DNA of 64,000 bases from contig NZ_BAABDH010000104.1 of assembly GCF_039539525.1 (NCBI RefSeq), positions 4,724 to 68,723 of the forward strand, read 5' to 3'. Below, one piece after another: positions 34,077-41,787 of this stretch (its first letter is position 1; the number at the start of each line of letters is the position of its first letter). Origin of the DNA: Hymenobacter algoricola. GTDB taxonomy: Bacteria; Bacteroidota; Bacteroidia; Cytophagales; Hymenobacteraceae. The position numbers and the translations under genes are program-made. Below the pieces are notes generated by a model. That model had not been told where the DNA came from, did not search any database, and saw only the letters and a list, made by a program, of their open reading frames with translations.

Positions 34077-35307
34077 ACCCCGCAATTTCCTTGGGGTAGC
34101 AGATGTAGTGCTTCTCTACCCGCTGGCCCAGGGCCCGGATGTTGGGCAGGTCGGAGGCTTCGGCCACGTTGACGACGTGCCCGCGCTTGGTGAGCACCTC
34201 AATGGCGTCCTTGCCGTCGGCATCGTAGGCGTTGTTGCTGATGCGGCCCGAGAGCATAAGCTGGCCGGCATCCTCCAGGGAAAGGGCAAAATGCTCGGCA
34301 ATGAGCTCCACGACGCCTTCCTTGAACTCCTTATCGAAGGGCTCGGTCTGGAGGATGATCTTGAACAGCTTGCGGTCCAGGATGCTGCGCGACATGTAGC
34401 TGAGGACCTTGTCGGGGTGGCTGACCCACATCTTCACGCCGCTCCACACGTCGGTGTCGTCGAGCTGCACGAAGCGCTGCAGGATGGTAGCGTCCTGCTC
34501 GAAATCGGTGATGGTGACGGGCTTGGAGAGGAAAAAGTGCAAATCCGGGGAGGCGGGCACTTCGTGGCCGGAGCGCACCAGGTCGCGGGCCCGCTGGATG
34601 ATGCGGATAATCATCTGCTCGGCGCTGGTCACGGTCTTGTGCAGGTACACCTGCCAGTACATCAGCCGGCGGCTGACCAGGAAGTTCTCGATGCTGTACA
34701 CGGCTTTTTCCTCCAGCACCAGCTTTTCATCCACCACGGTGAGCATCTTGATGAGGCGGTCGGCGCCGGGGCGGCCCTCCTGCACGCCGGTGTAGAACGA
34801 GTCGCGGTTGAGGTAGTCGAGGCGGTCCATGTCGAGCTGGCTGCTCACGAGCTGGTGGAAAAAGGGCCGCTCGTAGGTGCCCCGGAAGATGCGGATGGCC
34901 AGGTCGAGCCGGCCTTCGTGCTCGGCATTGAGCTTCTGCATCAGGTACAGACTCAGGTGCTCGTGGTGGACTTCGTGAAAAATGGCGGTTTCCAGGGCGT
35001 GGGAGAGCGGGCCGTGGCCGATGTCGTGGAGCAGGATGGCAATGAGGGCGGCCTCGCCTTCCTTGGCCGAAATCTTGACGCCCTTGTCCTTGAGCGTGCG
35101 CAGGGCCAGCGTCATCAGGTGCATGGCGCCCAGGGCGTGGTGAAAGCGCGTGTGCAGGGCCCCGGGATATACGAAGGCGGTGAGGCCCAGCTGCTGAATC
35201 CGGCGCAGGCGCTGAAAGTAGGGGTGCTCAATGAGGTCGAACAGCAGCTCGGTGGAGATGGTGACGAAGCCGTAGACCGGGTCGTTGAAGATTTTTTTCT
35301 TATTCAA
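34075..35307 (-). CDS. HD-domain phosphohydrolase
   Basis: A 410-residue HD-superfamily enzyme, probably a dNTPase/phosphohydrolase (SAMHD1-like group). Seen: YFQRLRRIQQLGLTAFVYPGALHTRFHHALG and the HD motif in LLHDIGHGPLSHALE (about residues 90-104); the third metal-site region is SQLDMDRLDYLNRD. No ATG is available near the N-terminus; I chose the TTG at 35307 because the known family starts MNKKKIxNDPVYGF. An upstream TTG at 35355 would add 16 residues. It sits at the head of the lpx block. Confidence 0.82.
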   Translation of the reverse strand: MNKKKIFNDPVYGFVTISTELLFDLIEHPYFQRLRRIQQLGLTAFVYPGALHTRFHHALGAMHLMTLALRTLKDKGVKISAKEGEAALIAILLHDIGHGPLSHALETAIFHEVHHEHLSLYLMQKLNAEHEGRLDLAIRIFRGTYERPFFHQLVSSQLDMDRLDYLNRDSFYTGVQEGRPGADRLIKMLTVVDEKLVLEEKAVYSIENFLVSRRLMYWQVYLHKTVTSAEQMIIRIIQRARDLVRSGHEVPASPDLHFFLSKPVTITDFEQDATILQRFVQLDDTDVWSGVKMWVSHPDKVLSYMSRSILDRKLFKIILQTEPFDKEFKEGVVELIAEHFALSLEDAGQLMLSGRISNNAYDADGKDAIEVLTKRGHVVNVAEASDLPNIRALGQRVEKHYICYPKEIAG

Positions 35308-35668
35308 GGGAGCAAGGCTGAGGACAAACTTTTCGGCGGGTGTAGGGTCTAACAATCGGGGGAGCGGGAAAACCGCAATACGGAAGCCCGGGCCGGCCGG
35401 CCGGTCCGGCTCTGGAACTCAACCCAACATTTTTCGGCTTCTTTACGGCGGAGTCGGCGCGGAAATATCGGCGCAACGTAATTTTTCACAACCAAAAACC
35501 AGGGATTGGGAGTAAAGCTACTTATTGAACCGCGTTTGCAACTTGCCCGGGCCCTTTCGCTTCTATTAGGGAGCTAAGTCGGGCCGGGTTCCGCAACGGC
35601 GGCTGGTTTCACCCGAACGTACGGCCGTGGCCGCCGCGTTACCATTTAAGTCTTCCCAAAATCCCCAT
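35308..35668. other. Divergent intergenic region upstream of porX
   Basis: About 360 bp between the divergent HD and porX genes. It holds one isolated CCAAAAACC word (about 35488-35497) related to the heptamer arrays, and AT-rich segments (TTTTTCGG, TAATTTTTC). No clear promoter box or ORF was identified. Confidence 0.4.
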
Positions 35669-37234
35669 ATGCAACGCTACTCCATTCTCTGGGCCGATGA
35701 CGAAATTGACCTGCTCAAGCCCCACATTCTCTTCCTGACCGAAAAAGGCTACGACGTGACCGGCGTCAATTCCGGCGCCGACGCCATCGAGCAGGTGCAG
35801 GAGCAGAACTTCGACATCGTGTTCCTGGACGAGAACATGCCCGGCCTCTCGGGCCTGCAGACCCTGACCGAAATCAAGGCCGCCAAGCCCACGCTGCCGG
35901 TCATCATGATTACCAAGAGCGAGGAAGAGCACATCATGGAGGACGCCATCGGCTCCAAGATTGCCGACTACCTCATCAAGCCCGTCAACCCGAACCAGAT
36001 TCTGCTCAGCGTGAAGAAGGTGCTCGACAACAAGCGCCTGATTTCGGAAAAGACCAACAGCAGCTACCAGCGCGACTTCCGCCAGCTCGGCATGCAGCTC
36101 GGCGACCGGCTCAGCCCTTCGGAGTGGACCGACGTGTACAAGAAGCTGGTGTACTGGGAGCTGGAAATCGACGAGACCGAGGGCAAGAGCATGGCCGAGG
36201 TCTTCAACATGCAGAAGGACGAGGCCAACAACTACTTCTCCAAGTTCATCATGGAGAACTACGAGGAGTGGGTCAACAAGGAGGTAAAGGATGCGCCCCT
36301 GATGTCGCACGAGCTGTTTAAGGAGCGCGTATTCCCGTATCTGAAGGAAACCGGCGACACGCCCGTCTACTTCCTGCTCATCGACAACCTGCGCTACGAC
36401 CAGTGGAAAACCCTGGAGCCCATCATTGCCGAGCTGTTCACCGTGGACCAGGAGGAAATGTACTACTCCATCCTGCCCACCACCACGGCCTACGCCCGCA
36501 ACGCCATCTTCTCGGGCATGATGCCCGGCGAGATTCAGAAGAAGTATCCCAACCTGTGGGTGACCGACGACGACGACGAGGGCAAGAACCTCAACGAGGC
36601 TGAGTTCATGGAAATCATGTTCCAGAAGGCCAACCAGAAACACAAGTTCAGCTACCACAAGGTAACTAACCTGCAGGCCGGTAAGGACCTGGTGGGCAAG
36701 ATGAGCAACCTGCACAACAATTATAAGTGCAACGTCATCGTGTATAACTTCGTGGACATGCTCAGCCACGCCCGCACCGACATGGCCATGATCCGGGAGC
36801 TGGCCGCCGACGAGTCGGCCTACCGCAGCCTGACCAAGTCGTGGTTTCTGCACTCGCCGCTGTATGAAATCATCCAGCAGATTGCCGAGAAGAAGGGCAA
36901 GATGATCATCACCACCGACCACGGCACCATTCGGGTGAAGCGCCCGTTCAAAATCGTGGGCGACCGGAACACCAACACCAACCTGCGCTACAAGCACGGC
37001 AAAAACCTGGGCTTCACCGACAAGGACGTGTACGTGGTGCGCAAGCCGGAGCGCATCTTTCTGCCCCGCGAAAACGTGAGCACCGCCTACGTCTTCACCC
37101 TGGGCGACTACTTCTTCGCCTACCCCAACAACTACAACTACTACGTGAACTACTACAAGGACACGTTCCAGCACGGCGGCATCTCCCTGGAGGAGGTCAT
37201 CATCCCGTTCGTGACGCTGAGCCCGAAGGGGTAG
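35669..37234 (+). CDS. porX: PorX: response regulator with PglZ phosphatase-like domain
   Basis: A 521-residue regulator of the type IX secretion system, normally paired with the kinase PorY and sigma factor SigP. The start at 35669 (MQRYSILWADDEIDLL) was chosen over an in-frame upstream ATG. The receiver domain (about 1-120) has the acidic pair ADDE, the phosphoacceptor Asp in FLDENMPGLSG (about residue 52), Thr/Ser in MITKSEEE and Lys in LIKPVNP. A helical linker leads to the PglZ (alkaline-phosphatase-superfamily) domain: IDNLRYDQWK, the Thr in LPTTTAYARNAIFSG, TTDHGT and KHGKNLG. Phosphodiesterase activity was reported for this family. tsaE and ald follow in many relatives; here they are 16 kb away. 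Confidence 0.95.
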   Translation: MQRYSILWADDEIDLLKPHILFLTEKGYDVTGVNSGADAIEQVQEQNFDIVFLDENMPGLSGLQTLTEIKAAKPTLPVIMITKSEEEHIMEDAIGSKIADYLIKPVNPNQILLSVKKVLDNKRLISEKTNSSYQRDFRQLGMQLGDRLSPSEWTDVYKKLVYWELEIDETEGKSMAEVFNMQKDEANNYFSKFIMENYEEWVNKEVKDAPLMSHELFKERVFPYLKETGDTPVYFLLIDNLRYDQWKTLEPIIAELFTVDQEEMYYSILPTTTAYARNAIFSGMMPGEIQKKYPNLWVTDDDDEGKNLNEAEFMEIMFQKANQKHKFSYHKVTNLQAGKDLVGKMSNLHNNYKCNVIVYNFVDMLSHARTDMAMIRELAADESAYRSLTKSWFLHSPLYEIIQQIAEKKGKMIITTDHGTIRVKRPFKIVGDRNTNTNLRYKHGKNLGFTDKDVYVVRKPERIFLPRENVSTAYVFTLGDYFFAYPNNYNYYVNYYKDTFQHGGISLEEVIIPFVTLSPKG

Positions 37235-37261
37235 TAGCAGCAGAGTTTGAGCACATTCGCA

Positions 37262-37294
37262 GCGGCGGGCATCTTCGGAGGCCCGCCGCTTTTG
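37262..37294 (+). terminator. Terminator after porX / hairpin of repeat module A
   Basis: Stem GCGGCGGGC / GCCCGCCGC with the CTTCGG loop core and TTTTGTTTT following. The same hairpin recurs at 38137-38163 and, slightly changed, at 38337-38366, each time in the same place relative to the 43-bp arrays. Confidence 0.75.
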
Positions 37295-37330
37295 TTTTCG
37301 CCGTTTCCCGGCTGCCCGGCCCGCCCGGGG

Positions 37331-37459
37331 CTGTACAAGTCATTTAGGTTTTTTTAAATCACTCATACAAGCGTTGTATGAGTGATTTTGGATTTTTGAA
37401 AACGGTCATACAAGGTTTGTATGAGTGGTTGCGGGTAATTGAAAACAGTCATACAGCGG
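37331..37459. repeat. 43-bp tandem array A (three units)
   Basis: Three units of exactly 43 bp start at 37331, 37374 and 37417. Each begins (C/T)TGTA(C/T)(A/G)A and ends near TCATACAA, so the unit borders form short palindromes (TCATACAA-n3-TTGTATGA). Interiors hold AT-rich runs (TTTTTTT, ATTTTTGAAAAC) and vary. The array lies exactly 70 bp after the start of the GCGGCGGGC hairpin, as in array B. Confidence 0.85.
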
Positions 37460-37470
37460 CCGCGGGCCTG

Positions 37471-37953
37471 CTAGGGCGCAGCCACCGCCTCCATCGGCCG
37501 TTGGGGGTAGGGCTTGGGGAGCTTGGCCGCGCGCTTGGTCGTTATCTGGATGGCCCCGTACTGCCCCCGGGAGCCATACAGCGCGGTAGCTGCCGCCCCT
37601 TTCAGCACGTTTATCTTCTCGATATCATTCGGATTCAGGCCCGACAGCTTATCGTCGGGGGCAAGCAGGCTGCCGTCAACTATAAACAGGGGCTGGTTGT
37701 GCTTACCGTGGAGGGGGCAGTCTAGGCGGCAGCTTAAGCGGATAATCTTGGCTGAATCCCGTGGCTGAGGCACCGGGGCCCGGCGAACCGTAACGCCGGG
37801 AATGTTCGGCAGCGGGCTTAGCGCAGTTGAATCCTGGCGTTGAAGCGTCGGCACCTTTTGTATAGTGATGCCGGGAATACGCTGGGCCTGGGCTGTGAAG
37901 CCCGCCGTAAGCAGCAGGGCGCCGGTGAAAAGAGGGAGTGGGAAGCGTTGCAT
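37471..37953 (-). CDS. Stand-alone TonB-receptor plug domain protein
   Basis: A 160-residue exported protein. The start at 37953 gives a signal peptide (LPLFTGALLLTAGFTAQAQ). Two short repeats (IPGITIQKVPTL and IPGVTVRRAPVP, about residues 24-58) are followed by a SusC-type plug segment: QPLFIVDGSLL (about 90-100), LNPNDIEKINVLKGAAATALYGSRGQYGAIQITTKR (about 109-144). In a receptor this part is followed by a beta-barrel of some 600 residues, which is absent here. It may act as a TonB-box-like partner or be a receptor remnant. Direct copies of the hairpin/43-bp module flank it. Confidence 0.7.
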   Translation of the reverse strand: MQRFPLPLFTGALLLTAGFTAQAQRIPGITIQKVPTLQRQDSTALSPLPNIPGVTVRRAPVPQPRDSAKIIRLSCRLDCPLHGKHNQPLFIVDGSLLAPDDKLSGLNPNDIEKINVLKGAAATALYGSRGQYGAIQITTKRAAKLPKPYPQRPMEAVAAP

Positions 37954-38205
37954 AAGAGAGCAGTGAAATAAGCAATAGCGGCTGCCAGGGGAAAGTAGGG
38001 GGATGATGCCGGTCAGGGGCCGTTTGCACACGGCGCCCGAATAATAATTTCACCTGCCAAACAAGGCCTCTGGCCACCGGTGCCGGCCTCACGCTGAACC
38101 TGAAAGGCGGACAGTCAGGTTTTGAATGTACGCGTAGCGGCGGGCTGCTTCGGCGGCCCGCCGCTGTTGTTTCCGCCGTTGCGTAGGTGCCGGGCGCGCC
38201 CGCGC

Positions 38206-38334
38206 CTGTACGAGTCTTTGTGGATTTTTAAAAAAGCTCGTACAAACCTTGTACGAGTCATCCAGGTATTTTGCAAAAGGTCATACAAGCTTTGTACGAC
38301 CTTTTGCCGCTTCTCAAAAGAAGCCGTACAACCG
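38206..38334. repeat. 43-bp tandem array B (three units) with hairpins
   Basis: Three units of 43 bp at 38206, 38249 and 38292, with palindromic borders (CGTACAA-n3-TTGTACGA), related to array A at 37331. The GCGGCGGGC hairpin at 38137 stands 70 bp before the array, the same spacing as in A. A further hairpin follows at about 38337-38366. Confidence 0.85.
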
Positions 38335-38399
38335 CCGCGGCGGGCTGCTTCGGTGGCCCGCCACTTTTTTGTGGCTGGCCGGCCAGCTCCGGTAGCCGG

Positions 38400-38546
38400 C
38401 CAGTTCAGGTCCGGCCCAAACCAGTTACCCAGAAAGACGAACCAGCTCGGGTCGCACCCAAGCCAGTTGGCCTCGGAGGTGAACCAGTTCAGGTTCGACC
38501 CGAACCAGCTGGCTTCGGAGGTGAACCAGTTCGGGTCAGACCCGAA
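38400..38546. repeat. 21-bp minisatellite, CCAGTT-type
   Basis: Seven 21-bp units start CCAG(T/C)T at 38400 plus multiples of 21, without indels. Towards the 3' end two types alternate: one with the dyad TTCGGGTC/GACCCGAA and one with TTGGCCTCGGAGGTGAA. The frame is open as heptads (NQFGSDP / NQLASEV) on the plus strand. It is unrelated in sequence to the 21-bp array at 3227 but has the same period. Confidence 0.82.
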
Positions 38547-38592
38547 CTGCCTGCCGGCTCAGCGCCACTAGCTGCCGGCGGCCCGGGGCGAC

Positions 38593-39540
38593 TTACTCGA
38601 TAATCATGTGGCACACGTTGACGTGGGCGGTTCCATCGGCCTGCACGTAGGCCCAGAACAGGCCTTCGGTGCTGTGCGGCATGGCTATATTTCCTTGGGC
38701 ATCGAGGGCAATGACGCCGCCCACGCCGCCGGCCGCGGCCACTTTCTGCATCACCAGCGCGGCAGCTTCCGATACGGAAAGTCCCTTGTACTCGACCAGC
38801 GCGGCAATATCGTGGGCCACGGCGTGGCGGATGAAAAACTCGCCGTGGCCGGTGCCCGACACCGCGCAGATGGCGTTGGCGTAGGTGCCGGCCCCGATAA
38901 TGGGGGAGTCGCCGACGCGGCCGAACTTCTTGTTGAGCATGCCCCCGGTGGAGGTGCCCGCCGCCAGGTGGCCGTGCTGGTCCAGGGCCACGGCGCCCAC
39001 GGTGCCGTACTTGGCGGGGGGCGGGGCGGGCTGTCCGGCCGGGGCTGCCCGCTGGGCCTGCTTGAGCTGCTGAATCTGCGCCCACCTTTCCTCGGTCCGG
39101 AACCAGCCCGGGTCCACGATTTCCAGGCCCGCCTGGGCGGCAAAGGCATCGGCCCCAGCGCCCGTCATGAGCACGTGGGCCGACTGCTCCAGCACGGCCC
39201 GGGCCGCCAAAATGGGGTTGCGCACGGTGCGGACGCCGGCCACGGCCCCGGCCCGCAGCGTGGCCCCGTCCATGATAGACGCGTCCAGCTCATTGACCTC
39301 GTCGTGGGAGAAAACCGCGCCCCGGCCGGCGTTGAACAGCGGCGAGTCTTCCAGAATCCGCAGGCTGGCTTCCACGGCGTCGAGGCTGCGGCCGCCCTGC
39401 TGCAAAATAGCGTAGCCGGCCTGGGCGGCCTCGGTGAGCTTGGCGGTGTAAGCCGCTTCCTTAGCCGCGGACATGGGCTCGGGGTACAGGCGGCCGGAGC
39501 CCCCGTGGATAAGGATGGTGAAAGGCGAGGGAGTGGGCAT
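38593..39540 (-). CDS. Isoaspartyl peptidase / type III L-asparaginase
   Basis: A 315-residue Ntn-hydrolase proenzyme that splits itself before a Thr and removes isoaspartyl dipeptides or asparagine amide. Seen: the family N-terminus ILIHGGSGRLYPEP, EASLRILEDSPLFNAGRGAVF (about residues 60-80), ELDASIMDG, and the autocleavage block KYGTVGAVALDQHGHLAAGTSTGG (new N-terminal Thr near residue 178, in GTVGAV). After it come RVGDSPIIGAGTYAN and GTGHGEFF. It has no signal peptide. It sits between the repeat hot spot and the island and may or may not belong to the island. Confidence 0.92.
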   Translation of the reverse strand: MPTPSPFTILIHGGSGRLYPEPMSAAKEAAYTAKLTEAAQAGYAILQQGGRSLDAVEASLRILEDSPLFNAGRGAVFSHDEVNELDASIMDGATLRAGAVAGVRTVRNPILAARAVLEQSAHVLMTGAGADAFAAQAGLEIVDPGWFRTEERWAQIQQLKQAQRAAPAGQPAPPPAKYGTVGAVALDQHGHLAAGTSTGGMLNKKFGRVGDSPIIGAGTYANAICAVSGTGHGEFFIRHAVAHDIAALVEYKGLSVSEAAALVMQKVAAAGGVGGVIALDAQGNIAMPHSTEGLFWAYVQADGTAHVNVCHMIIE

Positions 39541-39899
39541 GGCCAGCAGAAAAGGGGAGAGATGGGAAGGAGCAGAGCGTAGAGCCGGGTCCGGCGGGCC
39601 CTAAAGTAACGACCGGGCGGAGTTCGGGGCCCCGCCTGCCGGGCCGCGGCCGGTACCGGCCAGCAGGGAGCCGGCCCTTGCCGGCCGTGCCGGTGCGCCA
39701 CGGGGCCACCGGCCGGCCGATGCCCCTACCTGGGCCGGGGCGCGAAACTCTTTTCGCCAAAGAGGCCGGATTCGGGGCCGGCCGAAACGAATTTCGGGCG
39801 CACCGGCCCTGGCGGGCTGGAAACGGGCTTCGGCAGGCTGGCCCGGGGTTTGGAAAAAGGCAGGGGCAAGCATCTTTCACCCTAACCCCCTTGTCAGCC
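39541..39899. other. Divergent promoter region of the accessory island
   Basis: About 360 bp between the isoaspartyl peptidase (-) and the first island gene (+). Very GC-rich with many CCGGCC/GGCCGG words. The sequence CTAAAGTA at 39603-39610 (TACTTTAG on the minus strand) is a weak -7 candidate for the peptidase. I searched for a GG-N10-GC sigma-54 element upstream of 39900 and found none convincing. The gene's leader ends CACCCTAACCCCCTTGTCAGCC. Confidence 0.4.
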
Positions 39900-40736
39900 A
39901 TGCACAACATTGATCGGACCCTCCAGGAATTGGAGACGGGCGCCCTCAGCGGCGAGTACGAAAACAACTACGAGTTCGAAGCTCAGGGTGAGTACAGCCA
40001 GGAGTTTGAGCAGGAGTACAGCCACGAGTTCAACGGCGAAGCCAGCCAGCAGGAAAACCAGGAGCTGGAAATGGCCTACCAGCTGCTCGAAGTCTCGAAC
40101 GAGCAGGAGCTCAACCAATTCCTGGGCGACCTGATGAGCAAGGCCGCGGGGGCGGCCCGCAGCGCCGCCGCCAGCTTCGTGGCTTCGCCCACCGGGCAGG
40201 CCGTGGGCAAGTACCTGGTCAACGTGGGCCAGAACACCCTGCCCCAGCTCGGCGCCCAGTACGGCGGGCAGGCCGGCGGGTCATTGGGCACCCGGGCCGG
40301 CACGGCCCTGGGCGGCCGCCTCGGGCCGCTGGGCGCCCGGGCCGGGGGCTGGCTCGGCAACAAGGCCGGGCAGGCCGCCGGCAGCGCCCTGGGCGGCTGG
40401 GCCGGCACCCGGGCCGGCAGCTTCGTGGCCGACAACGCCAAGCGCATCTTCAACCTGGAGCTGGAAGGCCTCAACCCCGAAAGCCAGGAGCTGGAAATTG
40501 CCCGGGCCTACGTGCGCTTCGCCAACGACGTGACCCGGCGCACGGCCCGCCTGGCCAAGCAGAACCCGCGGCTGAGCCCGGCCCAGGTCGGCAAGCAGGT
40601 GCTGGGCGTGTCGGTGCCCCAGCTGGCCCCCGGCCTGCTCAACGGCGGCCTGGCCGAGTCGGGCGGCCCTGCCGGCGCGGGCCGGCGCGGCACCTGGGTG
40701 CGCCGCGGCACCACGCTCGTGCTCTACGACGCCTGA
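39900..40736 (+). CDS. Island protein A: acidic leader and glycine-zipper
   Basis: 278 residues; the start at 39900 was chosen because its paralogue starts alike and the upstream frame is composition-driven. Residues 1-57 are acidic with Tyr/Phe (NYEFEAQGEYSQEFEQEY). A helix holds LLEVSNEQELNQFLGDLM (62-79). Residues 84-176 are Ala/Gly-rich with GxxxG words (AGTALGGRLGPLGARAGGW, AGSALGGWAGTRAG), a glycine-zipper, possibly membrane-inserting. The block LELEGLNPESQELEIARAYVRFA (186-208) follows, then a basic linker and the end GTWVRRGTTLVLYDA. I recall similar unnamed proteins in several phyla but no assigned function. It has no signal peptide. First gene of the island operon. Confidence 0.85.
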   Translation: MHNIDRTLQELETGALSGEYENNYEFEAQGEYSQEFEQEYSHEFNGEASQQENQELEMAYQLLEVSNEQELNQFLGDLMSKAAGAARSAAASFVASPTGQAVGKYLVNVGQNTLPQLGAQYGGQAGGSLGTRAGTALGGRLGPLGARAGGWLGNKAGQAAGSALGGWAGTRAGSFVADNAKRIFNLELEGLNPESQELEIARAYVRFANDVTRRTARLAKQNPRLSPAQVGKQVLGVSVPQLAPGLLNGGLAESGGPAGAGRRGTWVRRGTTLVLYDA

Positions 40737-40830
40737 TGCCGGGCGCCCGGGCCGGCGCCGGACGAGGGTCTGGCGGCGGCGGCCTGCCTTTTTCCACCAG
40801 TCAACCTCTTTACCCTAAATCCCTTTCGCC

Positions 40831-41784
40831 ATGTACCAGAACGAATTTGCGCAGGAGTTTGAGCAGTCCCTCGGCCAGGAGCAGGAGTACGGCAGCTCCC
40901 AGGAGATGTACGAGTTCGACCCCGAATACCTGGGGGAGCTCAACGGAGAAACCTACGAGATGAACGGCGAGTCCTACGAGATGCACGGGGAGCTCAACGA
41001 AACCCAGGAAATGGAGCTGGCCCACGAGCTGCTCGAAGTTACCAATGAGCAGGAGCTCAACATGTTCCTGGGCAAGCTGATCCGGGGTGCCGGCCGCGCC
41101 GTGAGCAACTTCGCCAAGTCCTCCATTGGCCGCACCATTGGCGGCGCTCTTAAGTCGGTGGGCAAAACCGTGCTGCCCCTGGCCGGCAAGGCCCTGGGCT
41201 CCTTCGTGGGCGGCCCCATCGGCGGCATGATCGGCGGGCAGCTGGGCTCGGCGGCCAGCAACCTCTTTGAGCTGGAGCTGGAAGGGCTGAGCCCCGAGGA
41301 CCAGGAGTTTGAAACGGCCCGGGCCTTCGTGCGCTTCGCCAACTCGGCCGCCCGCCGCGGGGCCGCCATTCAGCGGCAGAGCCCCGGCATCAACCCCCAA
41401 ACGGCGGTGCGCACGGCCCTGGGCCAGGCCGCCAAGCGCCACGCGCCCGGCCTGCTGCGCACGGGGGGGCGCAACCGCGACGCCAGCGGCCGCTTCACGT
41501 CCCGCGGGGGGCGCCGTCCGGGAGCCCCGGGCTTCGGCGGCCGTCGCCCCGTGCCGATGAACCCCGGCACCGGGCCCAGCTTCAGCAACTTCAACTTTGG
41601 CGGCGGTAGCAGCGGGGCCGCGGGCGGCAGCAACGGCTACGACGCCGGCAACCAGGGCTACGACCCCGGCTCCGACGCCAGCGACGATGGCCAGGGCTAC
41701 GCCGGTAACGGCAACGGCAACGGTGCCGGCGCCACGCGGGGTACCTGGCAGCGCCAGGGCCGCACGCTCATCGTTCAGCTCTGA
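40831..41784 (+). CDS. Island protein B: paralogue of protein A
   Basis: 317 residues. The order matches protein A: acidic leader (1-58, with repeated Glu-Met/Tyr-Glu and NGE words), LLEVTNEQELNMFLGKLI (67-84), a hydrophobic Gly-rich segment (about 86-143: IGRTIGGALKSVGKTVLPLAG, GGPIGGMIGGQLGSAAS), then FELELEGLSPEDQEFETARAFVRFA (146-170). A long disordered Gly/Asn/Arg tail (about 200-300) is an addition relative to A. The end GTWQRQGRTLIVQL matches A's end. The leader before the ATG (ACCCTAAATCCCTTTCGCC) resembles A's. The metalloprotease start lies 3 bases after its stop. Confidence 0.85.
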   Translation: MYQNEFAQEFEQSLGQEQEYGSSQEMYEFDPEYLGELNGETYEMNGESYEMHGELNETQEMELAHELLEVTNEQELNMFLGKLIRGAGRAVSNFAKSSIGRTIGGALKSVGKTVLPLAGKALGSFVGGPIGGMIGGQLGSAASNLFELELEGLSPEDQEFETARAFVRFANSAARRGAAIQRQSPGINPQTAVRTALGQAAKRHAPGLLRTGGRNRDASGRFTSRGGRRPGAPGFGGRRPVPMNPGTGPSFSNFNFGGGSSGAAGGSNGYDAGNQGYDPGSDASDDGQGYAGNGNGNGAGATRGTWQRQGRTLIVQL

Positions 41785-41787
41785 GTG

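Noticed and set aside
34075..35355. HD gene starting at 35355 with TTG
   Set aside because: The extra 16 residues (MLDPTPAEKFVLSLAP) are not family-like; the start at 35307 matches the usual N-terminus, though neither is an ATG.
37331..38334. Possible CRISPR arrays (palindromic borders, regular spacing)
   Set aside because: Interiors are related to each other rather than unique, only three units per array, palindromes are 8 bp and change between arrays, and no cas genes are present.
38122..38571. 149-codon plus-strand ORF over array B and the 21-bp array
   Set aside because: The 43-bp units shift frame between repeats and the ORF has no promoter or domain; it is a composite of repeats.
39541..39899. 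Sigma-54 (-24/-12) promoter upstream of the island
   Set aside because: No sequence with GG and GC at the required 10-base spacing and flanking TGGC/TTGC could be defended.
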